From the NCBI RefSeq assembly GCF_033807715.1, contig NC_084597.1, forward strand, positions 9,424,843 to 9,488,842: a stretch of DNA of 64,000 nucleotides. Reading direction: 5' to 3'. A program made the translations under genes and the position numbers. This document shows, one piece after another, positions 1 to 13,075 of the stretch (positions are counted from its first letter, which is position 1; each line of letters starts with the position of its first letter). Below the pieces are notes generated by a model, which saw only the letters and a program-made list of their open reading frames with translations, had not been told where the DNA came from and did not search any database. The stretch comes from Cololabis saira (lineage: Eukaryota > Chordata > Actinopteri > Beloniformes > Belonidae).

Positions 1-217
1 GAGTCGTGGGTGGTGTCATCAGATTCTGTATGGAGTCCTTGACCTTCATTGGCCTTAATTAGCCCCGCCCCTTCTTCTGATTGGTTGTCCCTTTTTTCTG
101 CTATAACTTTTGAATGGTTTGACATAGGAAGTCGTGGGTGGTGTCATTTCTGATATGCTTATGGGGGGCGGTGGGCGTGAGTGCGAGGGCCCGTTCATCG
201 CTGCTTGCAGCTTTAAT
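1..217 (-). repeat. AAAGCTGCAAGCAGCG-ended composite repeat, copy A (partial)
   Basis: The terminal motif, read on the minus strand as AAAGCTGCAAGCAGCG followed by ATGAACGGGCCCTCGC, lies at about 182-217. It matches the ends of copies near 6340, 20407 and 31468. Upstream of it is one and a half units of the internal tandem repeat (gagtccttgacc, cttctgattgg, gggtggtgtcat). The element continues beyond the window start. No convincing coding sequence is visible. It is followed directly by an (ATT)n tract, in line with the AAT-rich insertion sites of the other copies. Confidence 0.7.
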
Positions 218-2449
218 TATTATTATTATTATTAATAATAATAATATTAATATTATGGTTGTTGTTGTTATTGTTATTATTACATAATTTCCTGCAGTTT
301 AAATTAAACATTTTCTGCCCCTTCAAGGTCCCCTTGCTTTCATTGAAACAATTTGTTCATACTATTTTAAGTATTTCAAGAGTCAATATTTCAACAATGG
401 GTTACACAAAAGGTTCAAAAAGTTGCATTGTTTGAAAATGAATGTTTTTGCCTAACAATACCAAAGATACTCTATACAGAAGATAGCGCATTACCGTTAC
501 TGCCAATGGTATGAAATGGTATACACTTCCGGTCTCCTAAGTGGGCGTGGGCGCCCCTCTGACCTCACTTCCTGTCTCCTAATTGAGCGTGGTCGCCCCT
601 CTCCCCACGTCGTTTTGGAACATACAACACTAGATAAAGTATACTTTCTTCCAAAAAGACTTAAATAATAAAAATAACAGTATTATTAAGCAAAGAAGCA
701 AGTTTTAATTTCGTTTTAAACTTCATTTTATCCGATGGGAAAACGATGAGAGCCAAATCTGGCGAGAGTGTGTTGCTCAGACAGAGTCAGGTCTCAAACA
801 AAGTTCATTTTCTCCTAATCTGTCGGTCTGAAAATTGCCATTTTGGTGTCAGAATGTTCAGAAGGTTTGTGGCTTTTGAAAAATGGGTGCCATATTTACT
901 TAGGTTACTATGGGGCGAAGGAATTGGTAATAATCTGTGCTCACGTTCACTTTTCCCATAGGACTCAATAGACTCAGGACCTACTTCCTGTCTCCTAAAG
1001 GGGCAGGGCAGTCACGTGAAACAGATACAGGAAACCGAACCGTAGTGGGCTGTCTCGTTTATTGAACGTCTCTGATAATACCGAAGCCAAAAGTAGGTAT
1101 CTGGAATATGTGACTAGTTGAGTATTTGAACTTAAAAATTAAGAAAAAATTAAGTGTTCATACACTTTTCCCATGGTAAATCGCAAATTCCTTGAGCTTT
1201 AATCAATACCAACAACATACCGGTATGTGGTGAAGTCACTTTTTTAAAGCACCCTGTTTATGTTTGGAAATGGGACTCTGCTCGCTATAAGTTCTCGTTA
1301 TAGTTCTCAAGATTATAACGGCCACCATGTATATCAAAGGTCTAAAAGGTGACGCCAGTTTGTGTTCTTGTCAAAGGAAGAGAAAAAATGGTGGGAAGAG
1401 AAGTCTGATTACTTCATAAGCTCTAGACTGAGATTGGGTGCTGGAAGTGACTCATTCAGGGGGTTTGGAAGAAAAGGAAGGATCTCTAGTGGGTGGTCTA
1501 GGAATAAAAGAAGCCAGGAGAGGTGACTGACGGACGGTTATGCATGGGTAGCCAAGCTTTTCTGGGCTTGCGTGTGCACGTCTGCCCACTGTGTCTGTCT
1601 GTTTGTCTGTCTCTGACTCTCTAATATCCCTTCTACACAAACACTATATTAGCAAATACAGTTATATGATGTTGCACCCTCCTTTAATACAAAGGTATTA
1701 AGATCGGGACATGATAGACAATCGTTGGATCCTAAAATGGTTTCAAAATTAGCTAATTACAAATTCAACAGAACAACCGCACATTATATGTTACTCCGTG
1801 GCATTATTTCGTTAAAACTGAGCAAAATGCAGAACAATGCTCCAGAAATGCCAACTAATGCAACAGCCCATCATCCTCCAACCAGAGCCAACACAGTGAC
1901 AGCAGCATTATCTTGTCTGGTGATTAAGTAAATGCAGCCTCTAAAGAGTAAGAAGCTACTCTCGGGCCATTAGTCAAGAAGATAACAGGCCTACACGCTG
2001 TACTGCACCACTCAGCAGTATCTGCAGACCACAGCTTCACTCTTCTAGCAGGAAACAAAATGCAAGCCAGGGCCCGGATTAAAACTAATATCCTGAATTT
2101 AAAGTCATCAGTTTTGAGCAGATTCTGCTCAAAGATACAGTGTTAATATTGGGTTTATATAGTGAGAAAGTATTGAATAATATTCATAAGAAAATGCTAA
2201 AGTGGCTGTAAGAGAATCACATTAAATATCTAAGTCTGTGGGGCGGGGCTTATCATTTTGGATTTGCTGGTAACAGTCAACAGTTAAAAATGGATTTTGA
2301 AAGAAGTCCTCTTCACATTAAAAAGATTTTTTGGTGTTCAGTCTTTCAACTTTTTACATCCTCCACTGAAACAAACATATGTTGTGTTTCCGGTAATTTC
2401 AGATTTTTTTACTGCCATTTAGATTAAAATCATTTTATAATTGTTTGTA

Positions 2450-2552
2450 TGTCTACAAAGGCTTGGGCATACCTGGTTAAATGTTCCAGCAAACCCCTGT
2501 GACCCTGCAAAGGATGAAACAGGTATAGAAAATGGATGGATGGATGGATAGT
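2450..2552 (+). repeat. Fish SINE/LINE-type 3' tail ending in (GGAT)n
   Basis: The segment accctgcaaaggatgaaacag followed by gtatagaaaatggatggatgg resembles the widespread fish repeat tail whose consensus ends in a ggtatagaaaatggatgga run. Only the 3' part is recognisable; the upstream part has diverged. The assignment is by remembered family pattern, so confidence is moderate. Confidence 0.5.
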
Positions 2553-2921
2553 TCAATATTATGGTACTGTGAGTGGATAAGTGACTAGAAGAACTAATTA
2601 TATCCAATTCAAAAAAAACGTCATAACATTAAACATTAAACTTAGTCTTTTAAACATATATTTTTATTCTTTTCTGTTTTGCACAATTTTTAAGGGAAGA
2701 TTCTAAAGTCTCTTAATTAGCTCTTTTTAAAAAAAAAAAACATGGTCAGTAAAGGCCACGTCATGTAAATTCTGACTTTACAGTGTTCCAGTAATGGCAG
2801 CTATTGTCTACCTCCAGATGATGCCGACTACAACTGAAATAGTTTTCATCAGGTTTCCTCTATTGGGAATGTAATTTAAAAACAAAATGGCACTGAAAAG
2901 AAATGGTGGTAGTCAAGTTAA

Positions 2922-4014
2922 AGGTATAGTCTGTAATCGTATTCAAAAACATTTATTGTTATACTGGGTGAAATGGTCCTTCCATCCTGAGAGTAGCCAG
3001 TGAATAATGTGTTCAGAAAAAGGACAGAAAAAAATCCGACCTCTCTGACAGCTTTAATCTTGTAAAAACTCTGACCAATCTGTTTTTTGCGCACCGAGTG
3101 GCACGGATTGGTCAGAGGACCAGAGGATTGGCAGGGGGGAAGAACCAATCAGATGCCTTCATTTTAAGTCCCGCCCATGCCCCCCTCTGTCCAATGTGCG
3201 CACTCGTCACGTCGAAAATCATGCCGGAAAACTTCACACACTCGAGTCACGTTTGCTGAAGAATGGCGCAGAAAACGAGAAAACAAAGCCAAAAATACCA
3301 CCTCACCAGTATGGGGGTCTGTGGGGATGGAGGCGTCTCCATCCCGGCGAGGGCGGAGAGCACCGGTGCGGGTGGCGGTGCGCTGCGGTGCCGTGCAGGC
3401 TCTGTTGCCATGGCTACGCCGTAGGGTGCACCGTAGCCTACGGTGTAGGGTACGCGGCGACACGCACCATTCTGCGTTGGTGTAACACGGAACCATAAAT
3501 CAGCCTTCAGTGTGTGCTCTGTGTGCTGTTCTAAACACTTCTCTGTTCTGAACTCATTTTGCTGGGACGTCGGGTCCCTCCGCCGAGACACAACTTTTGC
3601 GGTATGCGTTTATTGTTGTGTCTAAAAATGATGCGCAGTGCCCACCCAATCAGAAACGGTACAGATATTCTGTGATTTTTTTATATTTATAAAAAAATTA
3701 TATTATAAAAAAATAAAGGATCCCCATAACTTTGATTGGGTGGGCAGGACGCATGTTTGGGTGGGCACAGCCCCCCCCCTGCCCCCCACTAAAACCGGCC
3801 TTGCTTACAGGTGAATGAGACATGGGGTAGTTTTGTTGAAAATGTGCTGTCCAAAATGTCCTGGAAAACTCGACTCCTGCAAATGCGCGTTCCCCAAAGT
3901 TTGTGGGGGCGTGGCTTTGGACGGAGCGCTGACGGGAGGGGGAGGAGATGGTGGGGCTTAGAGGAGGTGCCACTTTCAAATCTTGCTAGCTCTCCAACAT
4001 TACTGACTATACCT
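2922..4014. mobile_element. TTAA-flanked DNA transposon, non-autonomous (Kolobok/piggyBac-like)
   Basis: The element has imperfect terminal inverted repeats. The left end reads AGGTATAGTCTGTAAT and the right end, reverse-complemented, reads AGGTATAGTCAGTAATG. Both ends are flanked by TTAA (2918-2921 and 4015-4018), a duplication typical of Kolobok and piggyBac superfamilies. The interior is a mosaic: a GC-rich block at about 3330-3510 contains half of a palindromic MITE (end sequence ataaatcagcctt), and 3640-3805 has tgcccacccaatc-type repeats and runs of C. Overlapping ORFs on both strands at 3160-3590 are GC-rich shadows with no recognisable domain. No transposase is left. Confidence 0.65.
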
Positions 4015-5332
4015 TTAAGGTCTGGAGGAAATTGCTAATTTTCTACATCCAGAGTAGTTGGAATAGCTGAACGACACCTTCAAGAAGAATAGTGACAGCA
4101 CATCATCCACTGCGCAGCGAAACTTGCACAAAGGTGACTTTCATGGAAGAATAATACTGAGGGAGTTGAAATAGGACAACCTCTCCAAATGTTATATGTC
4201 TTCTATATATACACACGTAGTCAAAGTTAGCGATGAAAAATATTTGCTGGCTCCAGGCAACTAGACGCCAATAGCATTTAATTTACAGTGAGATTTTTAC
4301 CTTTAAAGTAATTGGCTTATGCTGAACCAAAAAAAAATCTAAAATACTGTTCAGATTTATAAAATCTTTTTCATGCAAATACTAACCCAGTATTAAACGA
4401 GTTTGTAAGGCTGCTGTGATTCAAGATCCCTTAACATTCTATACAAACAAACAATGTTTTTGTTTGTCAGCTGCGTGCGAGTCTGCAGACAAGCAGCAAA
4501 ACCAAAACGTGTCCTTGGAAACCTGATATGCATGTAGTGTTGGGCAACAGCCCTGTGTTGAACATGGGAAGACTTAATTCCAATTCTGAGGCCCAACTCT
4601 GGGCAGAGAAACTTAGTTAACACATTTAATTAGTTTAGTTTTACAATGTGAGCCGCACTGCTGTTCAGCTGTGTTTATTAGCTTAAGTGTTTTTGTTTAT
4701 CTTATTGTTTGTCTACTGCTGCATCCACGTTGCTGGATCTTGATGACATATTCTTCCACAACAGAAAACAAAGCCCTTCCTCATTTCCTAGTTGAATGAC
4801 CAGAGCGCAGATGTGAAGTTAGTTTCACATTGATCTCTATGTGGGAAACATCAGAAGAACTTGGTTTTCTGGTGGTGAGAAGTTATTCTAGTGTGTTGAC
4901 TCTTATCTTGGTCATAAAGCCTCCGAGTTTGTTTTTCACTGGATGAGACGAAATCTCGTCCGCCATTTTTAATCACGTGAAACTCAGTCACAACATGACT
5001 TTGTCAGTCAGTGTTTTTCATGTTTAGTTAGTTGCTTATTGGTAGTTTGGGTATTGGAATTTATCTCAAGTATTGTTTCATCATCTTTATTACTTGTCTA
5101 AAAAAATTCTGATTCCTTTAAATGAGAGAAGTTAAAGAGTTATTGTGTCTGTTTGTGGAGCAGGTTAGAGAGAGCAGCCTGCTGCTGAACATGCTACTCT
5201 GTCCCAACCAGCTGGAACGCATAGAATAACAGCTACTTTGAGACTGACTGTGCTGTTTAGTTATTATTTCCTGATAAGTCAGGTGGTGCCCCGTTTTGAT
5301 TTATTCATTTTGATAAGTCTCTTCATTATTAA

Positions 5333-6340
5333 TTAGGGCCCGATCACTGACAGTGCGAAGGCCCTATTGTATCTGAGTTTTTCTCGTTTTTATCCTCGTT
5401 TTTCTTCTGACGAAATGAGGGCCTTTTTGCCCCCCTAAACGTGCCCCAAAAGTCACCAAATTTTGCACGCAAGCCAGGCCTGGCGAAAAATTTGATATTT
5501 AATGGTTTGCATTAATGGACGTGGCCTCATGGCTCAACAGCGCCCCCTAGAAAACTTTGTGCCTCAAGCCCCACAACGTGCACCCAGGTGTGTTATACAT
5601 CAAAATGTGCGTCACTGGTTTGTTCACCTGCATGCTTGCTCTGTAGTTTTTGGGGTTAGTTAGTCGCGGTAGCTTTGCTCAGAATGTGATTAGATCTCAA
5701 GATTTGGGTCGTGTTTTGGTCGGCTCCGTGTCGGTTTCATGTTTCGTTTGTGGTTTTTGTTGCAGATTTCCAGTGCTCGACGTGTGCCTCCGTGTGTTCT
5801 TGATTCCTGGTTTAGCAGTGGATGTCACCCCCCCCCCCCCGCAAAAATCGTGCATGTACGATGTACACACCTGTATCATGTCGCAACTTAAAGAAAAGTC
5901 TCTTGGCGCCATGGCCGACACCGAACAGGAAGTCGGCCATTTTGAATTAATCGTGTAATTTTGGGCAAGATTTATGCCATTCCTTCGGCAGTTAATGAGG
6001 CCCGAACCGTAACGTGCACCCAGGTGTGTTATACATTCAAAAATGTGCGTCTCCATCGTGCGAAGACGCACATTACTTTTCTCAGTCAAAAGCGTTACCG
6101 TGGCGACGATAGACACCAAAAAGCGCACCCACCCTTCATCTGATATGTCCATATTTGATAGTTCCTGCTTTCTGCCATAACTTTTGAATGGTTTGATATA
6201 GAAAGTCGTGGCTGGTGTCATCCTCTAAATTTCCAGGCCTGAAGACATCTATATGCAAGTCATACAAGCGCTTCTACTGCAGCACGCCTGAACGTGCACA
6301 AGGGTGCGAGGGCCCGTTCATCGCTGCTTGCAGCTTTAAT
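5333..6340 (-). repeat. AAAGCTGCAAGCAGCG-ended composite repeat, copy B
   Basis: The right end at 6305-6340 is the reverse complement of the ATTAAAGCTGCAAGCAGCGA terminus. The left end (ttagggcccgatcactgacag) matches the other end of copies C and D. The conserved core at 5875-5960 (atcatgtcgcaacttaaag, then gccattttgaattaatcgtg) is shared with 20990-21070 and 31880-31970. Between about 5600 and 5835 this copy carries extra sequence (ttcacctgcatgcttgctctg to cagatttccagtgctcgacg) that matches 28890-29075, so a second repeat appears to have inserted into it. The open frame across 5697-6221 is repeat sequence and is not considered a gene. Confidence 0.7.
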
Positions 6341-8331
6341 CATTAATAACTATTGTAGTGTATTGTATTATCAATAACGCCCTAATAACTGAACTAGCCC
6401 CTTTGTCGTACAAGAGTAGCCTTCATGGTGTTCAGGAGACTGAATTTAAAGTTAACGATCCAAGTCTCCATCACATATTTCTGCCGTCTGTGTTGCAGCT
6501 CTGGTCTTACGCAGGGGAAATGATCGTACCACGCCTTGTACACGAGTATGTACCTCACTATTGATTTGCATTCAAGAAGGTTAATGTATTTGATTCATAC
6601 TGAGCAAGGGATACAGCATGCTACACAAATCAGGAGTTGCTTTTCATTAACTAGAGGGTTGTTTATGGAAATAAAATCTAAAGTCTGGGTGACTGAAGAA
6701 ATTGTTTTCCCCCCATTTTGTGTACACAACCATTAGTACGGTTGAATTGTGAAATTTATGTGGAAAAACCCTGTTAGAGAAAGATCTTTCGGTGCAAACT
6801 GAGATGGATAATGTCTGTTTGCATGAATAACACATGGTAGATGGTACTGAACTCACTAGGGCAATTCATAGCCTCAACGTATAGATAGGAGTGGGAAACA
6901 GAGTTGTGATGTTGAGGAAAGCTGACAATTGCACCTCCAGCCTGATGCCTCTGAGCATCCAGCGTGCATGTGGGCAAATAAAATAGAAAAAAAATGTTTG
7001 TAGCATAGAGGAAGATGAGAAGGTTGAAAGGTTCCACAGGCAGGCATTTACGATCAGTGTTGCCCAGTAGGCACATACATACACACGTTACCCTACCACC
7101 TTGCTCTGTGAGGAGCAGCCATGCTTAACCCCAAACTTAAAAGAGATAAAGGAAAGGTGAAAGTCATACAGAATACTGCACGCATACACAGAGGGGAGGC
7201 AGACCCCTAAGACCTCCAACAAAAGCCATATTGACGCGGAAAGATTCTTTTTTTTCAGCAGCCCATCTCATGCGTGTAATGGAGCAGTTATACCTCTCCT
7301 TCTATCAATGGACACACATCTTCCTCCACACAGGGGCCTGAGTGTTGCACGCAAGCAACTGCATGAACCACTTCAAAGTTTAATGTAAAAGCTGAGACAG
7401 GAGATATCAGATAACATACATTGCATAATAGGCAATTTCTAATCATTTGGCTTGGATATATATTTTCTTAAACGACACTGCGTTAATTATTCTATAGAAA
7501 AATCAATACTCTGACAAACTATTTTATCTGTAGACACACTGTCAACAAGGAAAACCCAAAGTCTTTAGCGATGCAGACGTGACATATGTTTTATTTCCAT
7601 ATATGTCTTTAAAAATATTAATCTTCTTATCTCTACAGTATTATTCTTTTCCGTAGCGTTGTTATTTATGAGACGTACTATATTTCCAATAGTCTATGGC
7701 TATTCGCATTGTATTGCAGCTCATTCTGAGCAGTCGCCCACAGAGTGAACAACTACAGTTTCCAACATGTCAGATTTCATCTTTTACAAGACTCCAGCCC
7801 AGTAACACAGTACAGCATGTAATTGGTCTGGTGATTCACTGCAGGATAATGTGTCAGTGTCACATTTTGTTTAACAAAGATCCATAGGGAGTAAAAGCCA
7901 CACCCCTGCCTGACAACATGAGACAGGGCTTTAATGGTTGATTAAAATGACTGACTGGTTAAAATGAAAGATGCTTGCCTAAAATATGGGCACATCTATG
8001 TTAAATTGAGCTATGATGTTTTCCAAAACATAGTTCCGATGCTTTTGCATCATCTAACAGCAAAGGAAAACTGAACGTATGAAGTGAAAGTTTCTTAAAA
8101 GTCAACAATGTACTATAGGCTCTGAACGTCAGTCTTATATGTGTAAGTTAACCATCAAATTCCCGGTTTCAAACCTTAAACCCATATGACCGAACACATG
8201 TTCATCTCTTTCAGATCAGGAAACAAGGCCGATAGTCGCTGAGATGAAAGAATAATCACAAACTGCTCTATTTAAAATATACATTACATTTATTTTAGTG
8301 ATGCACAACCTAAAATAACCTTTACTGCCAC

Positions 8332-8446
8332 TAGGGATGGGCGGTACGGACTAAAAAATGTATCATGATCATTTCTGGCATTTATCCCGATAACGATAAA
8401 AATGACGATAAAAAAAATACCAATACAAAAAGTGTCATCAAAGGGA

Positions 8447-8499
<53 letters not shown>

Positions 8500-8541
8500 T
8501 CAGGCTCATTTCTTTCTTTCTTTCTTTCTTTCAGGCTCATT

Positions 8542-8633
<92 letters not shown>

Positions 8634-8686
8634 TCCTTTTTCTTTCTTTCAGGCTCATTTATTTCTTTTTTTCATTCAGGCTCATT

Positions 8687-8726
<40 letters not shown>

Positions 8727-8861
8727 TCAGGCTCATTTCTTTCTTTCTGTCTTTTTTTCTCATTTCCTCAATTTATCGTTTTTATCGTGAGATGACAAAT
8801 TCTTACCGTGGGGAATTTTTATGACGGTTTATCGTGAACGGTAAAATATCGCCCATTCCTA
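8332..8861 (-). mobile_element. hAT-type non-autonomous element with internal (TTTC)n
   Basis: The ends are TAGGGATGGGCGGTACGG and, reverse-complemented, TAGGAATGGGCGATATTTTA. An exact 8-bp target duplication ACTGCCAC flanks the element (8324-8331 and 8862-8869), the hallmark of hAT transposition. The ends match those of the BED-containing copy at 36657-37355 in opposite orientation, so this is an internally deleted member of that family whose core was replaced by a TTTC microsatellite. Confidence 0.88.
8448..8757 (+). repeat. (TTTC)n microsatellite with interspersed CAGGCTCATT units
   Basis: About 300 bp of TTTC repeats lie wholly inside the hAT element at 8332-8861. The run is interrupted five times by caggctcatt-type units, near 8501, 8533, 8650, 8677 and 8728. 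This suggests that a unit of interrupter plus TTTC tract was itself duplicated. The SFFL-rich reading frames across it are artefacts of the repeat. Confidence 0.95.
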
Positions 8862-9992
8862 ACTGCCACATTCTGGCAACACTATACAGCCTATAATCTA
8901 AAACAGTTAGTGGAAATATCCCTAATTTCCTTTCTTTTCTTCCGCCCCAATTGTGAAGTTTGCATTGTATGCTGGTAAAGGAAACCGAAATCTTCCTTAA
9001 AAAAATGGGGACGTCGTGTTCTGAAGGTCAAAACACATATACATACACAACTAAACATCTCACCTTCTCCTGCATGTGTCAGGACGTGTTGGTATGACTC
9101 ATACTAGCATTTCACCCCACTGTCCTTCCAAACAACACAAAAATACATTTTTACCAGACTTGATTTGTGCCTGACTGTACATCCCAGCAACCATAGCAGT
9201 TCCCTCTCCTCACCTCTGCTTATTGCTGTCTCTAAAGTGTGTGCACGGGTAGAGATTAGATGCTGAGGAAGAGTATACCCTGAGCTTTATGACCTCAAGT
9301 GCTATTAATAAAAAGATTGTCAGAAAACTTGACATACACCATATTAGGGATGTGTGTTTTCAGCTTTAGTCTATAAATACTGGGAGAGACTTACAACCAC
9401 TAAAACGTTTGTGGACCAGAATCCAACACAGAGAGCAGATAATCTGTCTTCATACTAGGTTTACTATATCCAGCCAAATATATAACCATTGTGCCTTGAA
9501 TAACTTTGTTTTTCTTTTTTCTACATATATAATTGACTCAGAATGATGCTGCTGATTTACCAGGGGCTTCTATCTGGTCTTTTCTACAATAACTTCCAGA
9601 CCCAGTGTCTTTACTGACATGTTGGCCACTTTGCTCTTTGTGCTTCCAGTTTAAAACCTCTTTAGGAAGATATTTCCACTGGGGCATCTTTGCTGGCATC
9701 GATGTTTATAGGCAGAAATGTTTTCTATGTAGAAATGGTTCAGGTTGCACGGTGGGTATTCTGATTTGCAAACATAGGATATGCCACATGGAAATTACAA
9801 CAATATGGTCAGAAAAACACATTTGAGCTCTAGCCAACATGTAGATGGTGATTTTCCTAATTCAATTCTCCCTGCTTTTCACACAGGCAACAATAAAAAT
9901 TGAGTCAAACTGGCAGTTTTTAATTAACTCCTTAAGCAACTTAAACCAAAAGTAAGAAAATCTGCCATTCACAGTTATATTTTAACCATCTA

Positions 9993-10379
<387 letters not shown>

Positions 10380-10533
10380 TCATTAGATGCAATCATCCAA
10401 AACAGACATCAATATCATAAGATTAAAAAAAACAGAAATACTTAAAGACATACTTTAAATGCCGGAGTGTATAATGTAATCTTTGAAGATGAGGACATGG
10501 TGTGCCTTTTTGGCCATCAATGAGGTTGGCTGC

Positions 10534-10698
<165 letters not shown>

Positions 10699-12814
10699 CA
10701 CGCGCATGTGGGCGTGTAATCCCTAATGTTCATAATTCAACATGGCTTCTTTCCAAAACAAACACACAACAGAGGAAACACGATGAAGAGCGCTCAGACC
10801 GCTGGAACTGTCATGAGTCATATACATGTCCTATAACCGTCACGAGGCGGGAAAGGTGTTACTGCTGGTGTGGCTGTTTAATCAGAGAAGGAAAGTTTCG
10901 GAATAACAAGTCATCAGTGGGGAGAGTAAGCACATCTGCAGCGAGAGGCCGTTTCATTTACATCGAATCTGGCTGAAGCAAATGGACTCACGCCTGGATG
11001 GCTGCGGCGCTCATTCACAGTTCCTCATTAGCATGAGAAACCATCATTAGCATGAGAAACCCATTACTTATTTCCAGGTTAGTTATTCCACAATCTTCCT
11101 CACACCGATGCTCGATTTGCCTTTTCTAAAAAAAGCTTAGATAAAGAGAAAGATGGCTGCTGATTGGTCCGTGTTGCATAATAAACCTGCCCTATTTTTC
11201 AGTTTGCTGAATTGAAAGAATGATTTATGATTTGCAGGTAATTATTATCTATTTTAAGTTGATGGTTTCCCATTGCACATAAAATAACCATTCTGCTGAT
11301 AATAAATGAAATGACAATTTAAGTGGCTCCCCACATTACAATTGGATGAAGTACTGTAGCTCAGGTGGGGGTTTTCTACGGGACTCTTAACAGCATGAAC
11401 CTTATCAGATGGATTTTGATGTGGGGAGCAATATTTCACTTGCTATTTAAAAAGAAACTTGAGTAGAAGGGAATTTAACTTATTTTATTTCTTTCGATAA
11501 ATGTTTGGACTGTCATCTGTATTGTACAAGCAGTCCAGTACTAAATAGACATTCACATAGAGGAAACTAAACTCCACAAACACAACATGACACAGCTCCT
11601 CCAGTCAAGACTCAGAAGTCCTTTTGCATCGCAAGGATAAAGGAATCGACATCAGCTTAAATGTGGCCTCTGAGCAGTGCTGATATATATTCTGTGGTAA
11701 TTCTGAACCAGTTTTTCCTTCTGTAGTAAAAATCTTCCCCTGACTAAAATCCCAGGTGCAATCAAAACTCTTTAAATCTCCTTCACTCCACCCTTGTCTA
11801 TTGTGAGTGTCCTGTAACCTTCCTGAACAAAGGACAGGGTCCACACAGAGGAAAGAGGAGAGAACAAGAGCCTGAGCTGGTACTCAGATCCCTCTGTGGT
11901 TCATCTCATCCACAGGGAGATACAGTGCACTGCCCTGAAAGGCTAAAATTAGCCACCAGCTTGCAGGATGGCTGTCTCTGTGCACCCAGTATCGTCTCAG
12001 CTCCTTACATGTCTACCCTTCATTCCCTTTGTTACAGTATGTGTATGTTTACATCAATTCGTTTGATGACATAAGAAGGACAGCAGACAATGGAGAGGGG
12101 GAGAGACATAAAGAGTCTACATCTAAATGTACATTTTCCTGGACTGCACCAAGATGAAAAACATGAAATGTGGCACTTCTCATTTGAATTGCAAATAATT
12201 TACAACAGGCAGAAGCAGAAAAGGGTGGATTGCCTGCATGCTCTTTGCTGTTTCTGCTAAAAGCAACAAAACACTGATAAAACGAAGGAGGTGGGTTTTT
12301 TTTTTTTCATCATTTGCAAGTGGTGGGTTGCGGTGCAACAAAGCAAACAATTTTTTTTTAAACAAATAAAAAAGGGGGGGATGCATTTGAATGTTGCAGA
12401 GAGGTCTTCCATATTCCCAAGGACCATCTCACTTTGCTGGAAAGCCTCTGTGGAAACTTTGGGTCATGCTGAGTCACAAAAGCTTGAGGGGAAATTATGT
12501 AGAAACTCATTAACAGAGTGTGGAGTTTGTTTGGGTTTATATTTCAGGGGCATTACTTTGAGTCTTGCTTGTGGCAGCAGGTAGCCAAAGGATAGCATTT
12601 TATAGAGAAGTGAAAGAAGAGTATGCAGGTATCTGGTTAGACAATTCTACAATACGACCTTTGGTGTCATACATAAAAACAGGATGAATTTTAGCCCTTT
12701 CTAAGAAAAAAAAACAGAGATTTGGATTTTTCATTCACATATAGCAGACAAAAGGCAGTAAAACCACCAGTTCTCTGGTTTGATTGATGCAGACAAAGCA
12801 GAAGTTCAGCGGGG

Positions 12815-13075
12815 ACTCCGGGTGGGGGGGGGGTTCCGGGGGACAGACCTCCCCTGGCCGGGGGGTGCGCAGGCAGGCGTGGCGGTTGGTGGAGTCATTC
12901 CCAGGTGTCTATGTTTTATGTCGTCAGTGTGAATGGAAGGATGTTGTGCCATTTCCCCCTCCACTCGGGGGCACTCCTGGAGGTGCGGTGGGGCCCTGGC
13001 CCGGCTCGGAGGGCCAGCCCCCGTCGACCTGGACAGCCGGCGGGGGAGCGTGGGCACCTACCGGGGCCAGCAATC
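12815..13075. repeat. GC-rich insertion, possible repeat fragment
   Basis: This is a sharply GC-rich, CpG-containing block (runs of G at about 12825-12865, ggccctggcccggctcgga near 13000) inside AT-rich intron. Its composition resembles the GC-rich dispersed repeats at 28505-28740 and 33690-34330, but I could not align it to them by eye. Open frames on both strands lack any domain. It could be a fragment of a GC-rich LINE tail or an isolated CpG-rich island. Confidence 0.35.

Noticed and set aside
5697..6221. 174-residue frame on the minus strand
   Set aside because: It spans the tandem unit and core of the AAAGCTGCAAGCAGCG repeat and a nested repeat; other copies do not keep the frame.
8365..8824. 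Serine/phenylalanine/leucine-rich frames resembling membrane helices
   Set aside because: Translation of (TTTC)n inside a hAT element.
11025..11065. Direct repeat of cattagcatgagaaac
   Set aside because: Two 20-bp copies only; too short to interpret beyond slippage.
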